NCBI GenBank assembly: GCA_035048495.1
Contig: CM068549.1
Coordinates: 2,637,059 to 2,701,058 of the forward strand
Direction of reading: 5' to 3'
Origin: Euptelea pleiosperma
Lineage: Eukaryota; Streptophyta; Magnoliopsida; Ranunculales; Eupteleaceae
DNA: 64,000 bases
In this document: piece after piece, positions 1 through 12,003 of the stretch
How positions within the stretch are numbered: position 1 is the first letter of the stretch
How the letters are laid out: each line of letters opens with the position of its first letter
The notes under the pieces: model-generated
What the model saw: only the letters and a program-made list of their open reading frames with translations
Databases searched by the model: none
Told to the model about the DNA's origin: nothing
Program-made: the position numbers and the translations under genes

Positions 1-102
1 TACAAACATCTCTGAATTTTGCAGGATAAAATCGGATAAAAATTACAAATGTGTTGAGATTAGGGTTTCCGTTACCAACGACGCGGAAAAACTCTAGTTT
101 CA
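1..102 (+). mobile_element. 3' end of a plus-strand Athila-like LTR, cut by the window start
   Basis: The last 102 bases match the conserved 3' end of the LTR family: a TTTGCAGG-type stretch, then GTTTCCGTTACCAACGACG, then a TTTCA end at 102. The sequence to the right is minus-orientation LTR, so this is an LTR inserted into another LTR in the opposite direction. The left end and its target duplication are outside the window; the right flank begins AGAAA. Confidence 0.8.
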
Positions 103-1270
103 AGAAACGAGAATGAAAAACACAATAAATGAAAACAACTTAAACTTGAATTTGAAACTTGTTCATTAAACTAAAAACAAATGCTTACAATGCTTGTTCA
201 AATGCTTTACAACAGAAATAACATTAAACCAAATTAATCTAGAAAGCCATTAAAATATTACCCTTGAAAGCATGTAAAGGTAGAGAGGGAAAAAAGAGAG
301 AAAAAAGATAGGAAGGTTAGAGAGATGACTTAGCGAGAAGCTTACCATTGAAGAGCTAGATGGTGCAACTCCGATTGGATCGACCTGAATAGGATTGAGG
401 ATTATAGCCTTTGATTGTGGCGGATGGAATGGGCAGCAAGGAGACGTTGTTGTTTGACGCTTTGCACCTTGAGGTGGAGGCGTTAATGGTGAGCTCACTG
501 CTATTGTGGTCAAATGTTGTCTTGATTTGAATGCCACCATGTCGACGACTTGCTAAAACCATCTTAGCATGTGAAGTCAATGACCATTCTTTTCCATTCG
601 ACACCTTGGTTCACTAGCCCAAACATCGAGACCCACCAATTTGTCAACAACTAGCCTCCTTGTCCCTCTCTAGAAATTACATATGTCCAAGCACCTTGAG
701 TAGACATCCACCGTTTAACCCATGTCCGATCGGGTGCATTTTTGTGATGCATCGCCTATTTGGGGTCCAGTAGCTTGGACCACCCTTAGTCCCTGACCTT
801 TAATGTAGGTGCCTTTTGCTTTGTTACTAGGGACAGTTGGCCCACAACAATGGCCCGTGTCCAGGTAATATGTCCAGACTTCAAGAGTGGCCCCGTTAAG
901 GTTCATTGGCTCATTTCTGCAATCCTCTAGCTCGGCCTGCATTTGGCCCATATCTTCTTATCCTCAGCTTGTTGGCTCTTGAGCTTTGATCTTAGGTTCT
1001 GGAAATTTATTGTGGGTCCGCATTCCATCAAAATTGCCTGATTAGTGCTCCCGTGATAGAAAAATCACGTAATGAGAATGACTTCGCATGTGGGTCAAAT
1101 AAATGCGTATGAATGCATGCGAATATACCATTTTAACTAGAAAAGTGTGTTCTACACAATGAGAGAAACTCTTACGTAGAAATGTTGATAAAAAAGGCAA
1201 TTTTACGCAGGAGAGTGTGATAACCCTAGAAGGATAATTGCTAAAAATAAGCACTTTTGAGCGAATATCA
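103..1270 (-). repeat. 3' LTR of element A (partial)
   Basis: The segment from about 500 to 1270 aligns closely with 21385-22149, the 5' LTR of the same element. It ends in GCGAATATCA, the reverse complement of the LTR start TGATATTCGC. The polypurine tract follows directly at 1271. Many differences from the 5' LTR are transitions, such as ATCACGTAATG against ATCGCATAATG. Confidence 0.88.
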
Positions 1271-1282
1271 CAACCCCCAACC
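1271..1282 (-). other. Polypurine tract of element A
   Basis: On the minus strand the sequence GGTTGGGGGTTG lies immediately upstream of the LTR start TGATATTCGC. This is the expected place for the plus-strand DNA primer of an LTR retrotransposon. Element B has the same tract at 26922-26933. Confidence 0.75.
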
Positions 1283-3053
1283 AGCATATTGCTAATCTTT
1301 GGCAATTAGTGTGAGATACATGAGCTCAGAAGGGCCTGGTACATGCTGGAAAACTTGTTCTCATTACTCAGAAAAAAAAAACTTCGTTTTGTCAGTTCAT
1401 ATCAAGGGTGCAAGTGATCTTTCAGAAATTAGAACTTAGTCAGTAAAATGTAACACAACTACTAGTGGATATTTGAACCAAAGATTACTTAGACTCAGTG
1501 TGTGTGTGCGCTCAACATCATCCCTATCTGGTAGTAAAGATTCTCCGATCACCTCAGAGATTTATATGCCTCGACCTCAATTCTCACTTGTATACCACTC
1601 AAAAGTAAATCACTAAGAAATTGTTTTATTCTTTTCTCTCAAGTTATATGTGAGGAGATAGATATTAGAAACTGGCAATACCTCATATATATTATCTAGA
1701 AATGATGGCATAGAAGTTTCACAAGATCTCATGATTGGAATGTCATATTACTCAGGAGTGTTAGATCAAACTCTATAGTTTCTCTCTTCTCCATTCTCCA
1801 CATTCTGGGATGGTGCTAACCTGGAATCAAATAGGGCTTGCCCTGGGTCATATGGAGGCTTAGGAAAAGGTCAAAAAGATGAGGGCCTTCAAGGATTCGA
1901 AAGTTCTGAGAGGGCATCTTACTGTTCTTTGCAGCATTTCCTGAGGGTGGTGACACCAATTCCTTGATTTCTCTTTCTTCTACCTTTTTTCACTTGTTCA
2001 TCTTCTTGACTTTTGTTCTACTAACTTTCTTTTTCTATTTCTCTTTTATTTCCTTCTTTCTTTTCTTTTTATATTTCCTTTTTGCTTGATCCACTTTTCT
2101 TTTCTTGCTTTCTCTTCATGGTGTGATTATACCAAAAATTATTTTATCCCTCTCAGAAGTAGATGTTTGAGTTGTGTTCATTTTGGGGATTGGATTTGCT
2201 TGATGGGTTATCAAGAAAAGGTTTTCATCATAAGGCTCAAGATGGTTTCTAATGATATAGATGTTAAGTAAGCCAAAAATGTCTGATTGGGGTAGAAAGA
2301 TGACCTATATCATTTTCTAGGTTTTGCACTTTCATCTGTGATGTCTCGAATAAATAGAGAGAAAGTTCTTTTTGTAATGATCCGTCTTTGACGTCGCTCC
2401 TAGTACTATGACCAAAGCAAGGATTAATGAGATCTTACAAGGGAATAATTGGGGACTGAAAAAAGAAGGTGAATCATCTTGTGACTCTGAGTTATTTATA
2501 TCCCTCAGAAGTGAAGAGAGGCTCAAACACTCACTAGGTTAGGTCTCCACAGTTGTTCTTTTTGGATCTCTAGATCGTCCAAACTAAAGATAGTTCTGAT
2601 GTTGATTTGTGAAAATTTCTTGCTGAATTTGAGTTTTCCAAGAGTTTAACTCCACTGTAGTATTCTTCCAGACTGAACTAAGAGCTAATAAGTGATTTTC
2701 TCAAAGTAGACATCATTTTCAATAAATAGACTTTGCGAAGAGTCTTGACTCATCATTGTAACAATTTTTGAAAATACTTTCGAAATCAACAAAAGACACC
2801 TTGAAAACAGTCCAAAAATCACCACAAAATGCATCTTTTCTCCCATTTTTCTCATGTTTTTTTTTTAAAGTCACATGAGTTTTTGGTAAAGTACCCACCC
2901 CCAACCAAAATATTGCACCGTCCTCGGTGCTCATGATGCTAGTGTGAATGAAGGGTTTTACCAATTTTGCCGGACATCAACAGTGGAAAGTACCAGAGTA
3001 GTGCTAGGGTGATGGTATCTGCATGGGCTGAAAATTATAGCAGTGATAAAGAC
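1283..3053 (-). other. 3' non-coding region of element A
   Basis: This region lies between the integrase end and the polypurine tract and resembles 26934-28740 of element B. I find no long open frame on either strand and no sign of an env-like gene, which some Athila members carry here. It has a purine-rich (minus-strand) stretch near 1970-2110. A second G-rich tract (minus GGTTGGGGGTGG) lies near 2898-2910, before a short block with an inverted CACCGTCCTCGGTG-type motif. The end of the region, AAGAC at 3049-3053, is the target duplication of E1. Confidence 0.7.
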
Positions 3054-4630
3054 TATAATACCCTGAACTTTCATTCTAGGGTATTATGGTAAATTCACCT
3101 AATAATGAAAACCTAAAATTTTTTCAGACTCTTATTATTATTTTTATTGTTTAATATCATGTATGAGTATGTGTATTTAATTTGGTTTCATTCTGACAAC
3201 TTTGAAAAACCTACTATTTTTGAAACTCGTTCTTTAAGGCTAAATTCCTACTAAAAATAATGAACCATAACTTGCAGAGGACTTTTTCTTCCCGCAGCTA
3301 ACATTCCAGAACTTTTATAAAAAAATTATTTTGTGGGCCCGAGACTCCAAAAATATTCCTATTTTATCCTTATCAACTTACCTGTGAAATTTGGAAGCTT
3401 TTCTAAGACATAAAAACTCTAGTCGAAGATTTTGGGAGATTTTGACAAAAATAGTATTTTTATAATTTTTGAACATCCTACCATTCGCGTATTTTTCAAA
3501 AATAATATTTAATTATATTTATTTATTTAATAGGAGTGTAGGACCCGCGAATCACTTTTCGGGTCATTCTGAGGTTATCTTGATACTTTTCTGGGGTTTT
3601 GAACTTTTTTATGATTTTTGTATATTTAGACTATTTTATGTAATTTATGTGTGTACCATGTGTCAATACCTTATTGTATGAACTTTTAAATTATATAATA
3701 TAGTTTGATTGAATTAATTAATAATTAATTGTGTTATAATTATTGGGTGGGCCCGTATGGCTAATCTAGAAGCCTTTTGGGCTTAATAATATTCTTAAAT
3801 GAAGCCTACCTTGGGCCCATTTCTAACCCATTAGTAGTGTAAAATATAAGTTTTTGAGGGTTGAAAAAGTCATCCCTTTGATAGTTATGAATTCCACTAA
3901 AATAGAAACCCTAATTTTCCTCAAACCTATTTATGAAAAACCCTAAAGCTTTAAAAGCTTTCACTACCCAACTCCATTAAAGAATAGAGAAAGCTCCATT
4001 AAACCTTCATCCGGGCATCGATCGCACTCGACCAAGAAAGGAGAATTGACGGGAACTCTGAATGGAAGAACATACCCCGAGGAGAGGACGATCCGACAAC
4101 TTTCAAATTTGAAGAAACTTTTGATTTTCATTAAAATTCAACAAACCTTGAGGTAAGTGTGTTCGATCCATCTGATATTCGCTCAAAAGTGCTTATTTTA
4201 AGCACTTATCCTGTTAGCGTTATCGCACTCTCCTACGTAAAACTGCTCTAATTATCCACTTTTCTACGTAAGAGTCTATCTCATTGCGTAAAACACACTT
4301 TTCTGGACAAAATGGTATATTTGCATGCATTAAACACATTTTTTGGAAGTCTAGATATAAAGCCGTTCTGATTGAGTCTCATTACGCGCTTCTTTTGTCG
4401 CAGGAAACCCGATCAGACGGTTCTCAAGACTGGTGGGCCCACAATCAACCTACAATGCCTTTAATCAAAGCATAAAGAGCCAGTGGACTTGGACAAAAAG
4501 ATGTAGGCCAAAGACGGGAGAGCCAGAGAGTCGGAAAAGCCTGAGAGAAGATTAAGAGAGAAGGAGAGGCAAGCCCTCAAAGAAGAGACTAAGGAGATTA
4601 AAGCTTATCAACTAACACAAGATGAGGACT

Positions 4631-4684
4631 TGCTCAATTGGTAAAGCATGCAGAAGACCAAGTCAAAGACCAAGGTTCAAGCCC
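4631..4684 (+). other. tRNA-like module with A-box- and B-box-like motifs
   Basis: TGCTCAATTGGTAAAGC at 4631-4647 resembles a tRNA A box and D arm. GGTTCAAGCCC at 4674-4684 resembles a tRNA B box and T arm. The 43-base offset between motif starts is close to that in real tRNA genes. No complete acceptor or anticodon stem is obvious, so it is not called a tRNA gene. Confidence 0.5.
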
Positions 4685-5165
4685 CTATACTATCATTTTT
4701 CTCTTTATTTTGTAATATTTCTCTCTCTTCTCTCCTCTCTCTCTCCAAACCATCATTCTCTCTCTACTCTTGAATCCACATCATCCGATCCTCTCCCCTC
4801 CCTCAATCACTCAATTCTATGGCCTACCTTGGCCAATTTCCATTACTCGATCATCACCGTCCATCTCTACCATGCGATCGCTCAGTCAGTCCCCAATCAT
4901 CCATTTTACCATCTCATAAATCCAATGGCCCTCATCACTTCATGTTCAATCCTATGGGCCTAAGCCAAGATGAAGTGCGGGCCCGGGCCCATTACCCATG
5001 GCCCAGCCATCCAGTGGGACCCACATACCCAACATGGACTGGAAATGGCTGCTAAAGAAGGAAAGAAGAGAATTTTGAAAAGAATTTTTAAAAATCAAAC
5101 ATTTTTCAAAAAGGAATTTTTTGACTCAATCTTTTCAAAAAATGGAGGTATTTACATTTTAGAAA

Positions 5166-5351
5166 CGTGGGTTTCTAAGTTAGGAACCCACGGTTATATA
5201 CAAAGGTTTTCTAGAAAAAGATATTTTGTGGAAAAGAATTTTTATAAATCGTGGGATTCTAATCTGGGAACCCACGATTTTACCAAAAAAATGAAGGAGA
5301 ATCAAAAGATTTTTAAGAAACCGTGGGTTTCTAATGTAGGAACCCACGGTT
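5166..5351 (+). repeat. Three tandem stem-loops upstream of a TATA box
   Basis: Three inverted repeats lie at 5166-5192, 5247-5280 and 5319-5351, about 70-80 bp apart. The second has 10-bp perfect arms (AAATCGTGGG/CCCACGATTT). The third has 11-bp perfect arms (AACCGTGGGTT/AACCCACGGTT). A fourth half-site, ACCGTGGTTCCC, sits just before the TATA box. A single related stem-loop is at 38478-38508 in another LTR. Confidence 0.75.
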
Positions 5352-5403
5352 CCTACCAAAAGATGGAAAATGAGCTTTAAAGAAATAGAAACCGTGGTTC
5401 CCA

Positions 5404-5410
5404 TATATAA
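5404..5410 (+). promoter_or_regulatory. TATA box of the 4173-6996 LTR
   Basis: TATATAA lies about 1.23 kb into the LTR, directly after the stem-loop array and before a C-rich stretch (15 C at 5435-5449) and a pyrimidine-rich leader-like region. This fits a U3/R boundary. The start of transcription is not proven. Confidence 0.5.
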
Positions 5411-6356
5411 AGGGTGGAGATATCAAACCCTAGACCCCCCCCCCCCCCCACGTTTTGGAATAAGAAGAATTCCTTCTTCTTGCTGCCATTACGCCCACAC
5501 CACCAGCCGTTCCTCCATCAAGACCCCCAGCCATTCACTCAACGTTTTTGAAAGAAGAGAGTTCTCTCTTCTTGTAAAAACCTCCCCCCAAGCCGTCAAC
5601 ACTTTCTCCATTTTTTTTTTTTGATGGCATGAGCTCTCTCCCACGTTTCTTTCCCAAGCCGTCACCACCATCACCAACAGCTCCCCAAGTTCGCCTGGTT
5701 CTCCTTGCCGCTGCTGCTGCTACTGCCACCGCCCCACATCTCCTTCACAACCCTTTTGGGATAAGAAAACTAATTGAAAAAAAAAAAAAAGAAAAAAATT
5801 TCAAGATCACCGGAGTTGCAACCTGCAACTCCGGCGAGCTCCATTAAATCCGGCGAACCAGAAAAATCCAGCTGTCCCTTCTCCTTCTTCTTTTGCTTAT
5901 TCTCTTCTTCTTTACTATTGCTGCACCACGACCAGAAGACCGTCCTCCTTGCTGTTCTTGTGGAACATCTGCATCTCCTCAAGAACCAGCACCGCCTCAC
6001 CCTTGTCCAGCCACCTGCAGCTCCCTTCCAACGACCACAACTCTTCTTCCACGTTCTTTCTCCCCACCGTCTCCAATCTCTTGCTCTCCTTCCAATTCCA
6101 ACCTTCCTTAACCCCTTTTCTACTCTTTTTCTCTAACAGAAAAAGAAAGGATAAACAAAAAAAAAAAAAAAAGAAAAAAAAGGAAGAAGAAGAAAAGGGG
6201 AGAAGGGAGATCGTCCCTACATGTCCAGCACCGTCTTCACCATGACCTACAACACTAAGTTGCAGGTCTAATAGCTCCTCGCCCCTTCATCGAACTCATC
6301 TCCTCCATTCTTCTCACCGTCTTCACCTTGCAAAAAAATCACCTTGCAAAGAAAAG

Positions 6357-6413
<57 letters not shown>
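6357..6413 (+). repeat. Poly(A) tract of 57 bases
   Basis: An uninterrupted A run lies inside the LTR at 4173-6996, downstream of A/G-rich sequence. Its length probably varies between individuals or between assemblies. It is not at an element end, so it does not mark a LINE or SINE tail. Confidence 0.9.
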
Positions 6414-6416
<3 letters not shown>

Positions 6417-7199
6417 TAAAGAAGAATGAAGGTGGGAAGAGGTAAAGCTTCTTGTCTTTAGTTGCTGCCCATCCTTGCTGATTCGTCTCCACTCCAAGGT
6501 AAGAGTTCTCTTCTCTCTCTAGATCTCTCCACTTTCTCTCTCCCCCATATTTTCTCTCTCTAGGATAGCCTTCTTCGATGTTTCTCTCTCTACATTTTCT
6601 CATTTCTCTCTCTAATTTTTATGGTTTTCTAGGTTAATTTTTGAATTTAGTTTGATTTTGTAAGACTCATTGAGGATGAATAAAATTATTATTTTTGCAT
6701 TTGTTAGTTTACTTTTGTGTTTTTGATTATTTGTGGTAATTTCTCTCTCTAAAAATCACTAAGAATGTTTTAAATCCATCACCATTCTCACCTCTCCATG
6801 TTTTCTTGATAAAAATCCGTCATTTCATGTCGTTGAATTACGCAAACTAACCCCGAGTGCGGATCGACATCCGACACGAGCCACTGTACAACCCTGTGAT
6901 TTTTGCAGGATTTGAGTGAAAAAGAATCGGATAATTACAAATATTGTTGAGATCTAGGATTTCCGAAACCAACGACGCGGAAAAACCCTATTTTCACCAT
7001 CCTATCCTTATTTTTTTTCAAGATTTTATTTCTCTTTCATTAGATAATGGTTGATACTCATTATAAATTAATTTCAACAATATTTACTTTATTCTTATTG
7101 GGTTGATCTTTATTTTGGGCCACCATGATGGGTTTGGCCATGGTCTATTTTGTACCTATAATGAATGATTATGTTCTTTATCATTTTTATTGTATTTTT

Positions 7200-8060
7200 A
7201 TAATTATTTTTTCTAAATACCACTATGAATCTATTTTCCAAAACCGTTTAGTTTGTATTTTTCTGATTTGTATTGATTAAGTTATGATTTTTCTAAGTTA
7301 TTAGACTTTACCAAAAAACCTAAAATTTTAGATTTTACACGGTCCACTTCACTTAGAATTTCGATCTCTATTTTTAACCTAAATATTTTTCTAATTATTT
7401 TTCATAGATACCTCTATCAATCTAGTTTCTAAAACATTTGAGTTTGTATTTTTCTGATTTGTATTGATTAAGTTATGATTTTTTTAGGTTGTTGGACTTT
7501 ACCAAAAAAATAAGAATTTCAGATTTTACACGGTCCACTTCACTTGGGATTTCGATCTATAGTTTTAACCTAAATATTTTTCTAATTTTTTTTCCTCTAT
7601 CAATCTAGTTTCTAGAACCTTTGAGTTTGTATTTTTCTGATCTGTATTGATTAAGTTATGATTTTTCAAACATGTTGAACTTTTCTGTAAAACACAGAAT
7701 TTTAGATTTTACACAGTCTACTTCACTTGAGATTTAGATCTATATTTTTAATCTAAATATTTTTCTAATTATTTTTTCTAGATACTTCTATCAATCTAGT
7801 TTCTAAAACCTTTGAGTTTGTATTTTTCTGATTTGTATTGATTAAATTATGATTTTTCAAATGTACGGGACTTTTCTGTTAAACTCAGAATTTCAGATTC
7901 TGTCCGGCCCAATTTATTAAGGGTTTTGACCTATATTATGAATCTGAATGTTTTTCTATTTATTTTTCCTAAAAACCTCTGTGAATCTAGTTTTTAAATC
8001 CATTTAGTTTGTATTTTTTTAATTTATATTTATTTAGTTATGATTTTTATAAGAAACTAT
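7200..8060 (+). repeat. Five tandem repeats of about 185-190 bp in E1
   Basis: The marker TTTAGTTTGTATTTTTCTG (and its GAGTTTG variant) recurs near 7250, 7437, 7620, 7808 and 8003. Each copy is followed by GATTTGTATTGATTAAGTTA, a variable stretch, and TTTTACACGGTCCACTTCAC. The same five-unit array occurs in E2 at about 50690-51560, so it predates both insertions. Confidence 0.85.
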
Positions 8061-9282
8061 GTTTTCTATGAACTACTTATTTCTTGGATTTTGGACGATT
8101 AATGGCCTTGGGAACCCTTAGTGGTTCAGTCATGACTTATTGAATATTAAGGAGTTTAGCCCTTGTTGTTTGACTAAACCCGAGATGGTTTGACCTATAC
8201 TTGTATGCATGGGGATCCCATCCATGTGTCTTGGATCCCTCATAGGGTTCGGCCAAGTGTCTTGGATCCCTCTTTAGGGTTCGACCTTGTGTCATGGATC
8301 CCTCATAGGGTTCGGCCATGGTGTGTTGGATTCTCTTGAGACCTTCACTTATATTGTTAATCGATGTTGATCGTGATCTTTGGTGATTATTTACATGTTA
8401 TTTATGTTGTTTAACCTTAGTTCATACCCATTTTATTACTCCTGATGATCATGTGTTTATTTTATATTCTTATTTAAATGTTAAATACATGTATGCATAT
8501 GTCATGTAACCCTAGTACCATCTTGTTATCATACTATGATCATCACGTCATTTCATATAAGGGGTGCATAAGGGAATGGGGTTGAAGTATATTATATACG
8601 TTTATATTGGTTTTATCAATTAATCAGAGTTCGGTACCCTAGGGTGAAAGGCCCCAGACGTTATTATATCCTGCAGATGGGTCGATGAGACCGCTCCCAG
8701 TGTGGGAAGGAGATGGAGACCCTATGTGGTTATGGGTACTAGTTGCATTTGCATCCCGTACTTACTTGCATTCATCCTCATATTCATGTCATCCTTATTA
8801 TATGATTGAGATGCATACCTTGGTTAAAAACTTATACTTTATTTTGATTGTTTTAAAATATTACTTATTTATTTTCATGGGCATGTAGTCCTTTGATTGA
8901 GAGCGTGTTCTCACCTCCATCTCTCCACACTTAATTGATTGATTGAATTGTTTGAGTTATGAATTATTTTAATTATTTGTTTCCTACATCTATACTCTTT
9001 TTTTTTTTAGTGGGTTTTCGAATAAACTTTAGTAGTCTAATTGACCTAATTGGACCACTAGGAGACATTCATGGATCACCTCTGGGTTCGGGTACGGGTC
9101 GATCCATGAATTTTTGGGTCGTATCTGGGTATCTAGATTTGGGGCGTGACAAAGACAATGCATGCGACTCATGAGACTCTTGGAATACCGGAATTGCCTT
9201 TCCGAAAGCGCTAAATTTTATGTCTTCAGCCAGACACAACGGAGGTGACAGGCTGTTGGAGCACAGGAGACTGAGTGGATCA

Positions 9283-10814
9283 TCAGTTGACATAGATAGG
9301 ATCGATGAGATCGATCTCAGAAGTTTGAATGAACGATACGTCAAGTTCATGGAACTGCTTTAGACGCTGCCCATTGACTTGAAAAAATGAGGGATCCTCA
9401 ATAGTGATTGCCCTAAAGGGTGTGACTGCTATGACCGTATAGGGACCGGTTCACCTAGACTTCAGTTTCCCAGGGAAGAGATGAAGACGAGAATTATAAA
9501 GAAGGACCTTCTGTCCTGGATGGAACTCTTTCCTGAGGATGCTCTTGTCATGTATCTACTTCATTTTTGCTTTGTAATTTTTGAACAAGTTGTAGGCATC
9601 ATTTCTGAGTTCTTCTAACTCATTCATTTGAAGTTTTCGCTCCTCCCCTACGGTTTCTAGGCCGAAGTTGAGCTTCTTAATGGGCCACAGGGCATGATGT
9701 TCAATCTCTACCGGTAGATGATAGGGTTTCCAAAAGACCAGACGATAGGGAGACATATTGAGTGGGGTCTTGTAGGCGGTTCTGTATGCCGATAGAGCAT
9801 CAGTGAGACAACTAGACCAATCTTTACGTGTAGTATTGACTGTCTTCTCCAAGATCTACTTGATCTGACGATTAGAAATCTCTACTTGACCACTAGTCTG
9901 CGGATGATAAGCTAGGGCAACCTTGTGGGTTACCCCATACTTTTTCATTAATTTCTCGAATATCCTATTACAGAAATGGGTGCCCCCTCACTAATGATGG
10001 CCTTAGGGGCACCGAACCGAGTGAAGATGAACTCCTTCAAGAATTTGACCACGACCTTGTGGTCATTGGTCTTGGTGGGAATGGCTTCTATCCATTTGGA
10101 AACATAGTCTACTGCAAGGAGGATGTACTTAAACCCAAAGGAAATCGGAAAGTGGTCCATGAAGTCAATGTCCCAGATGTCAAATATTTCATCGACCTGA
10201 ATGGGAGTGAAGGGCATCATGTTCCTCTGGGAGATGCGGCCTAGATGCTGACAATTATGACATGTTTTGGTGAAGATGTGGGCATCTTAAAATAGTGTGG
10301 GCTAGTAGAATCCGCATTACAGCACTTTTTCTGCAGTCTTCTTAGTGTTAAAATGACCACCACAAGGTTGGTCATGACACGAGGATAAGATATTGAGTTG
10401 GTGCAATTCAGGGACACAGAGACGAATGATCTGGTCAGGACAGTATTTATACAAATAAGGGTCATCCCAAGAGTAGTACTTAACTCTTGCTAGGAATTGG
10501 CTTTTGTCCTATTTTGACCAGTGTGAAGGCATTTCTTCGGTAATAAGGTAGTTGACAATGTCAGCATACCAAGGATTAACAGAGATAGCGAATAGTTGTT
10601 CGTCTGGAAAGGTCTCATGGATGGGCTGGGTGTCGAAGGATGACACTAAAGTCAGTCTAGACAAGTGATCACCCACTACATTTTCAGTTCCTTTCTTGTC
10701 CTTAATCTCGAGGTCGAATTCCTACAGTAATAAAATCCATCGGATTAATCGAGGCTTGGTTTCCTTTTTCGACATGAGATATCGAAGGGCTGCATGATCA
10801 GTGTACACTACCAC
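9283..10814 (-). pseudogene. Element A integrase and end of RNase H, broken
   Basis: This is the 3' part of the pol gene of element A, homologous to 28851-30400 of element B. Recognisable pieces are the integrase core (about 9948-10220, with IDFMD and [11 protein letters not shown]) and the C-terminal part (9556-9852). The reading frame shifts between them. The second catalytic aspartate of the D,D-35-E triad reads as glutamate (ISEG instead of ISDG), followed by a frameshift. The zinc-binding region upstream (10241-10465) is in another frame. The gene is cut at 10814 by a solo LTR. It cannot encode an active integrase. Confidence 0.88.
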
Positions 10815-11271
10815 TGATATTCGCTCAAAAGTGCTTATTTTAAGCAATTATCTTTTTAGCGTTATTGCATTCTCCTACGTAAAATGCTCTATTTATCTAC
10901 TTTTCTACGTAATAGTCTCTTCTGTTGCGTAGAACACACTTTTCTGGACGAAATGATATATTTGCATGCATTAAACACATTTTCGGAAGTCTAGATATTA
11001 AGCCATTCTGATAAAGTCTCATTACGCGCTTCTTCTGTCGCAGGAAACCCCGATGGGACGATTCTCGAGACTTGTGGGCCCAAATCGATCATGAAAGCCC
11101 ATTATCAAAGCTTAAAGAGCCCACAGGCTATGACTAGAAGATATGGGCCAAATATGGGCTGAATAAGAGGACCAAAAAGCCGGCCCAAAGAACGAAGAGA
11201 GTAGGAGAGCCAATGACCAAGAGACGGACCAAAGCGTTTAAAGCCACATGAGTCAGCAAAGAACGATAGTC

Positions 11272-11325
11272 GACTCTACTGGAGAAGCGTGAGGATGGTC
11301 ACAGTGAAGACCAGGGTTCCAGACC
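11272..11325 (+). other. tRNA-like module in the solo LTR
   Basis: GACTCTACTGGAGAAGC (11272-11288) is in the A-box place and GGTTCCAGACC (11315-11325) in the B-box place, 43 bases apart. The T-arm part can fold as AGGG-TTCCAGA-CCCT with a seven-base loop. The A-box part is more degenerate than at 4631 and 57247. Confidence 0.45.
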
Positions 11326-11812
11326 CTCCGCCAGTGCTTTTCTCTCTATTTTCTGATACTTTCTCTCTCATCTCTCCGTATTCTCTCTCTCTCTTCATCT
11401 CTCGGTCCTCGAATCTACTGACCTAACCCCAGAACTCCTACCCTTCGGCTCTATCTCATCTCCCTTAGCTTTCTGACCGTTGGATCTTCAATCGGACTGT
11501 TGGATCTCTCTAGATCCGTTGATCTATCAATCTGGGTCCCAATCAAGTCACCATCCATCCGATCGCCATCAAACTGTCTGTCACATCATCTTGTGTGACG
11601 ATGGACATCATCAATCCATGTGGGCTAGTAGCCGGGCCCATCATCATCGACCCGCTGTCCGACCAGTTAGTGGACCCCGTGAATTTCAAAATAATTTTAA
11701 TTAAATTTTAAAAAATGGGGGGTCCACTAAATGGGGAGATTCCCCATAGAAAAGTAATGTTTTACTTAAAAAAAAAAAAAAATATTTTTCATTTTTTTAT
11801 TTTCAAAAAATA

Positions 11813-11850
11813 CCCTATTTCCATTAAAGGAAATAGGGAGCTTTAAAAGG
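11813..11850 (+). promoter_or_regulatory. Palindrome plus TATA-like box of the 10815-13504 LTR
   Basis: A 26-base inverted repeat (11813-11838; arms CCCTATTTCC/GGAAATAGGG) is followed two bases later by CTTTAAAAGG (11841-11850), a TATA-like box. The same pair occurs in at least four other LTR copies here. The site lies about 1.03 kb into the LTR and is followed by a pyrimidine-rich leader. Confidence 0.55.
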
Positions 11851-11944
11851 AGAAGGATAGGGGTTCATTCGAACCCTAATCCTCCTCCTTTCCTCTCCTT
11901 TCTCTTCCCAAAAACCCCCCTTACGTTCTTTCGCCTCTTTCTCT

Positions 11945-11993
11945 TCTTCTTCTTCTTCTTCTTCTTTTTCTTCTTCTTCTTCTTCTTCTTCTT
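11945..11993 (+). repeat. TTC microsatellite in the LTR leader
   Basis: A nearly pure TTC run lies between the presumed transcription start and the first CCGGAGTT hairpin. The same type of tract is found at matching positions of other copies (38650-38755 and 40276-40345). Confidence 0.85.
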
Positions 11994-12003
11994 CATTTAC
12001 CGG

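Larger units (their letters stand above)
4173..6996 (+). mobile_element. Solo Athila-like LTR inside E1
   Basis: It starts TGATATTCGCTC, ends CCCTATTTTCA and is flanked by the duplication CCATC (4168-4172 and 6997-7001). Sister copy E2 shows the empty site, GATCCATCCTA, near 50461. The LTR is 2824 bp. It holds a tRNA-like module (4631-4684), three tandem stem-loops (5166-5351), a TATA box (5404-5410), a 15-C run (5435-5449), a CCGGAGTTGCA hairpin (5810-5834) and a 57-A tract (6357-6413). Confidence 0.95.
3054..9151 (+). mobile_element. E1: solo LTR of a second retrotransposon family, split by another LTR
   Basis: The element starts TATAATACCC (TGTAATACCC in the sister copy at 49336) and ends GGGGCGTGACA. 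It is flanked by AAGAC at 3049-3053 and 9152-9156. Without the LTR inserted at 4173-6996 it is about 3.27 kb. There is no gag, pol, primer site or internal LTR pair, so it is a solo LTR. The TGTAA...GTGACA ends and the large size resemble plant chromovirus (Tekay/Del) LTRs; that family call is an inference. It interrupts element A between the integrase gene and the 3' LTR. Confidence 0.82.

Noticed and set aside
5770..6250. Proline- and serine-rich open frames in the 4173-6996 LTR
   Set aside because: Different overlapping frames on both strands over CT- and A-rich sequence, not conserved between LTR copies.
7200..8060. Regular repeats considered as a CRISPR-like array
   Set aside because: Units of about 190 bp with gradual divergence and no short spacers; plant LTR context and same array in E2.
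8137..8319. Short frame with repeated MAEPYEGS-like words
   Set aside because: Created by tandem copies of a CTTGGATCCCTC-type repeat in E1; E2 has the same non-coding repeat at 51715-51800.
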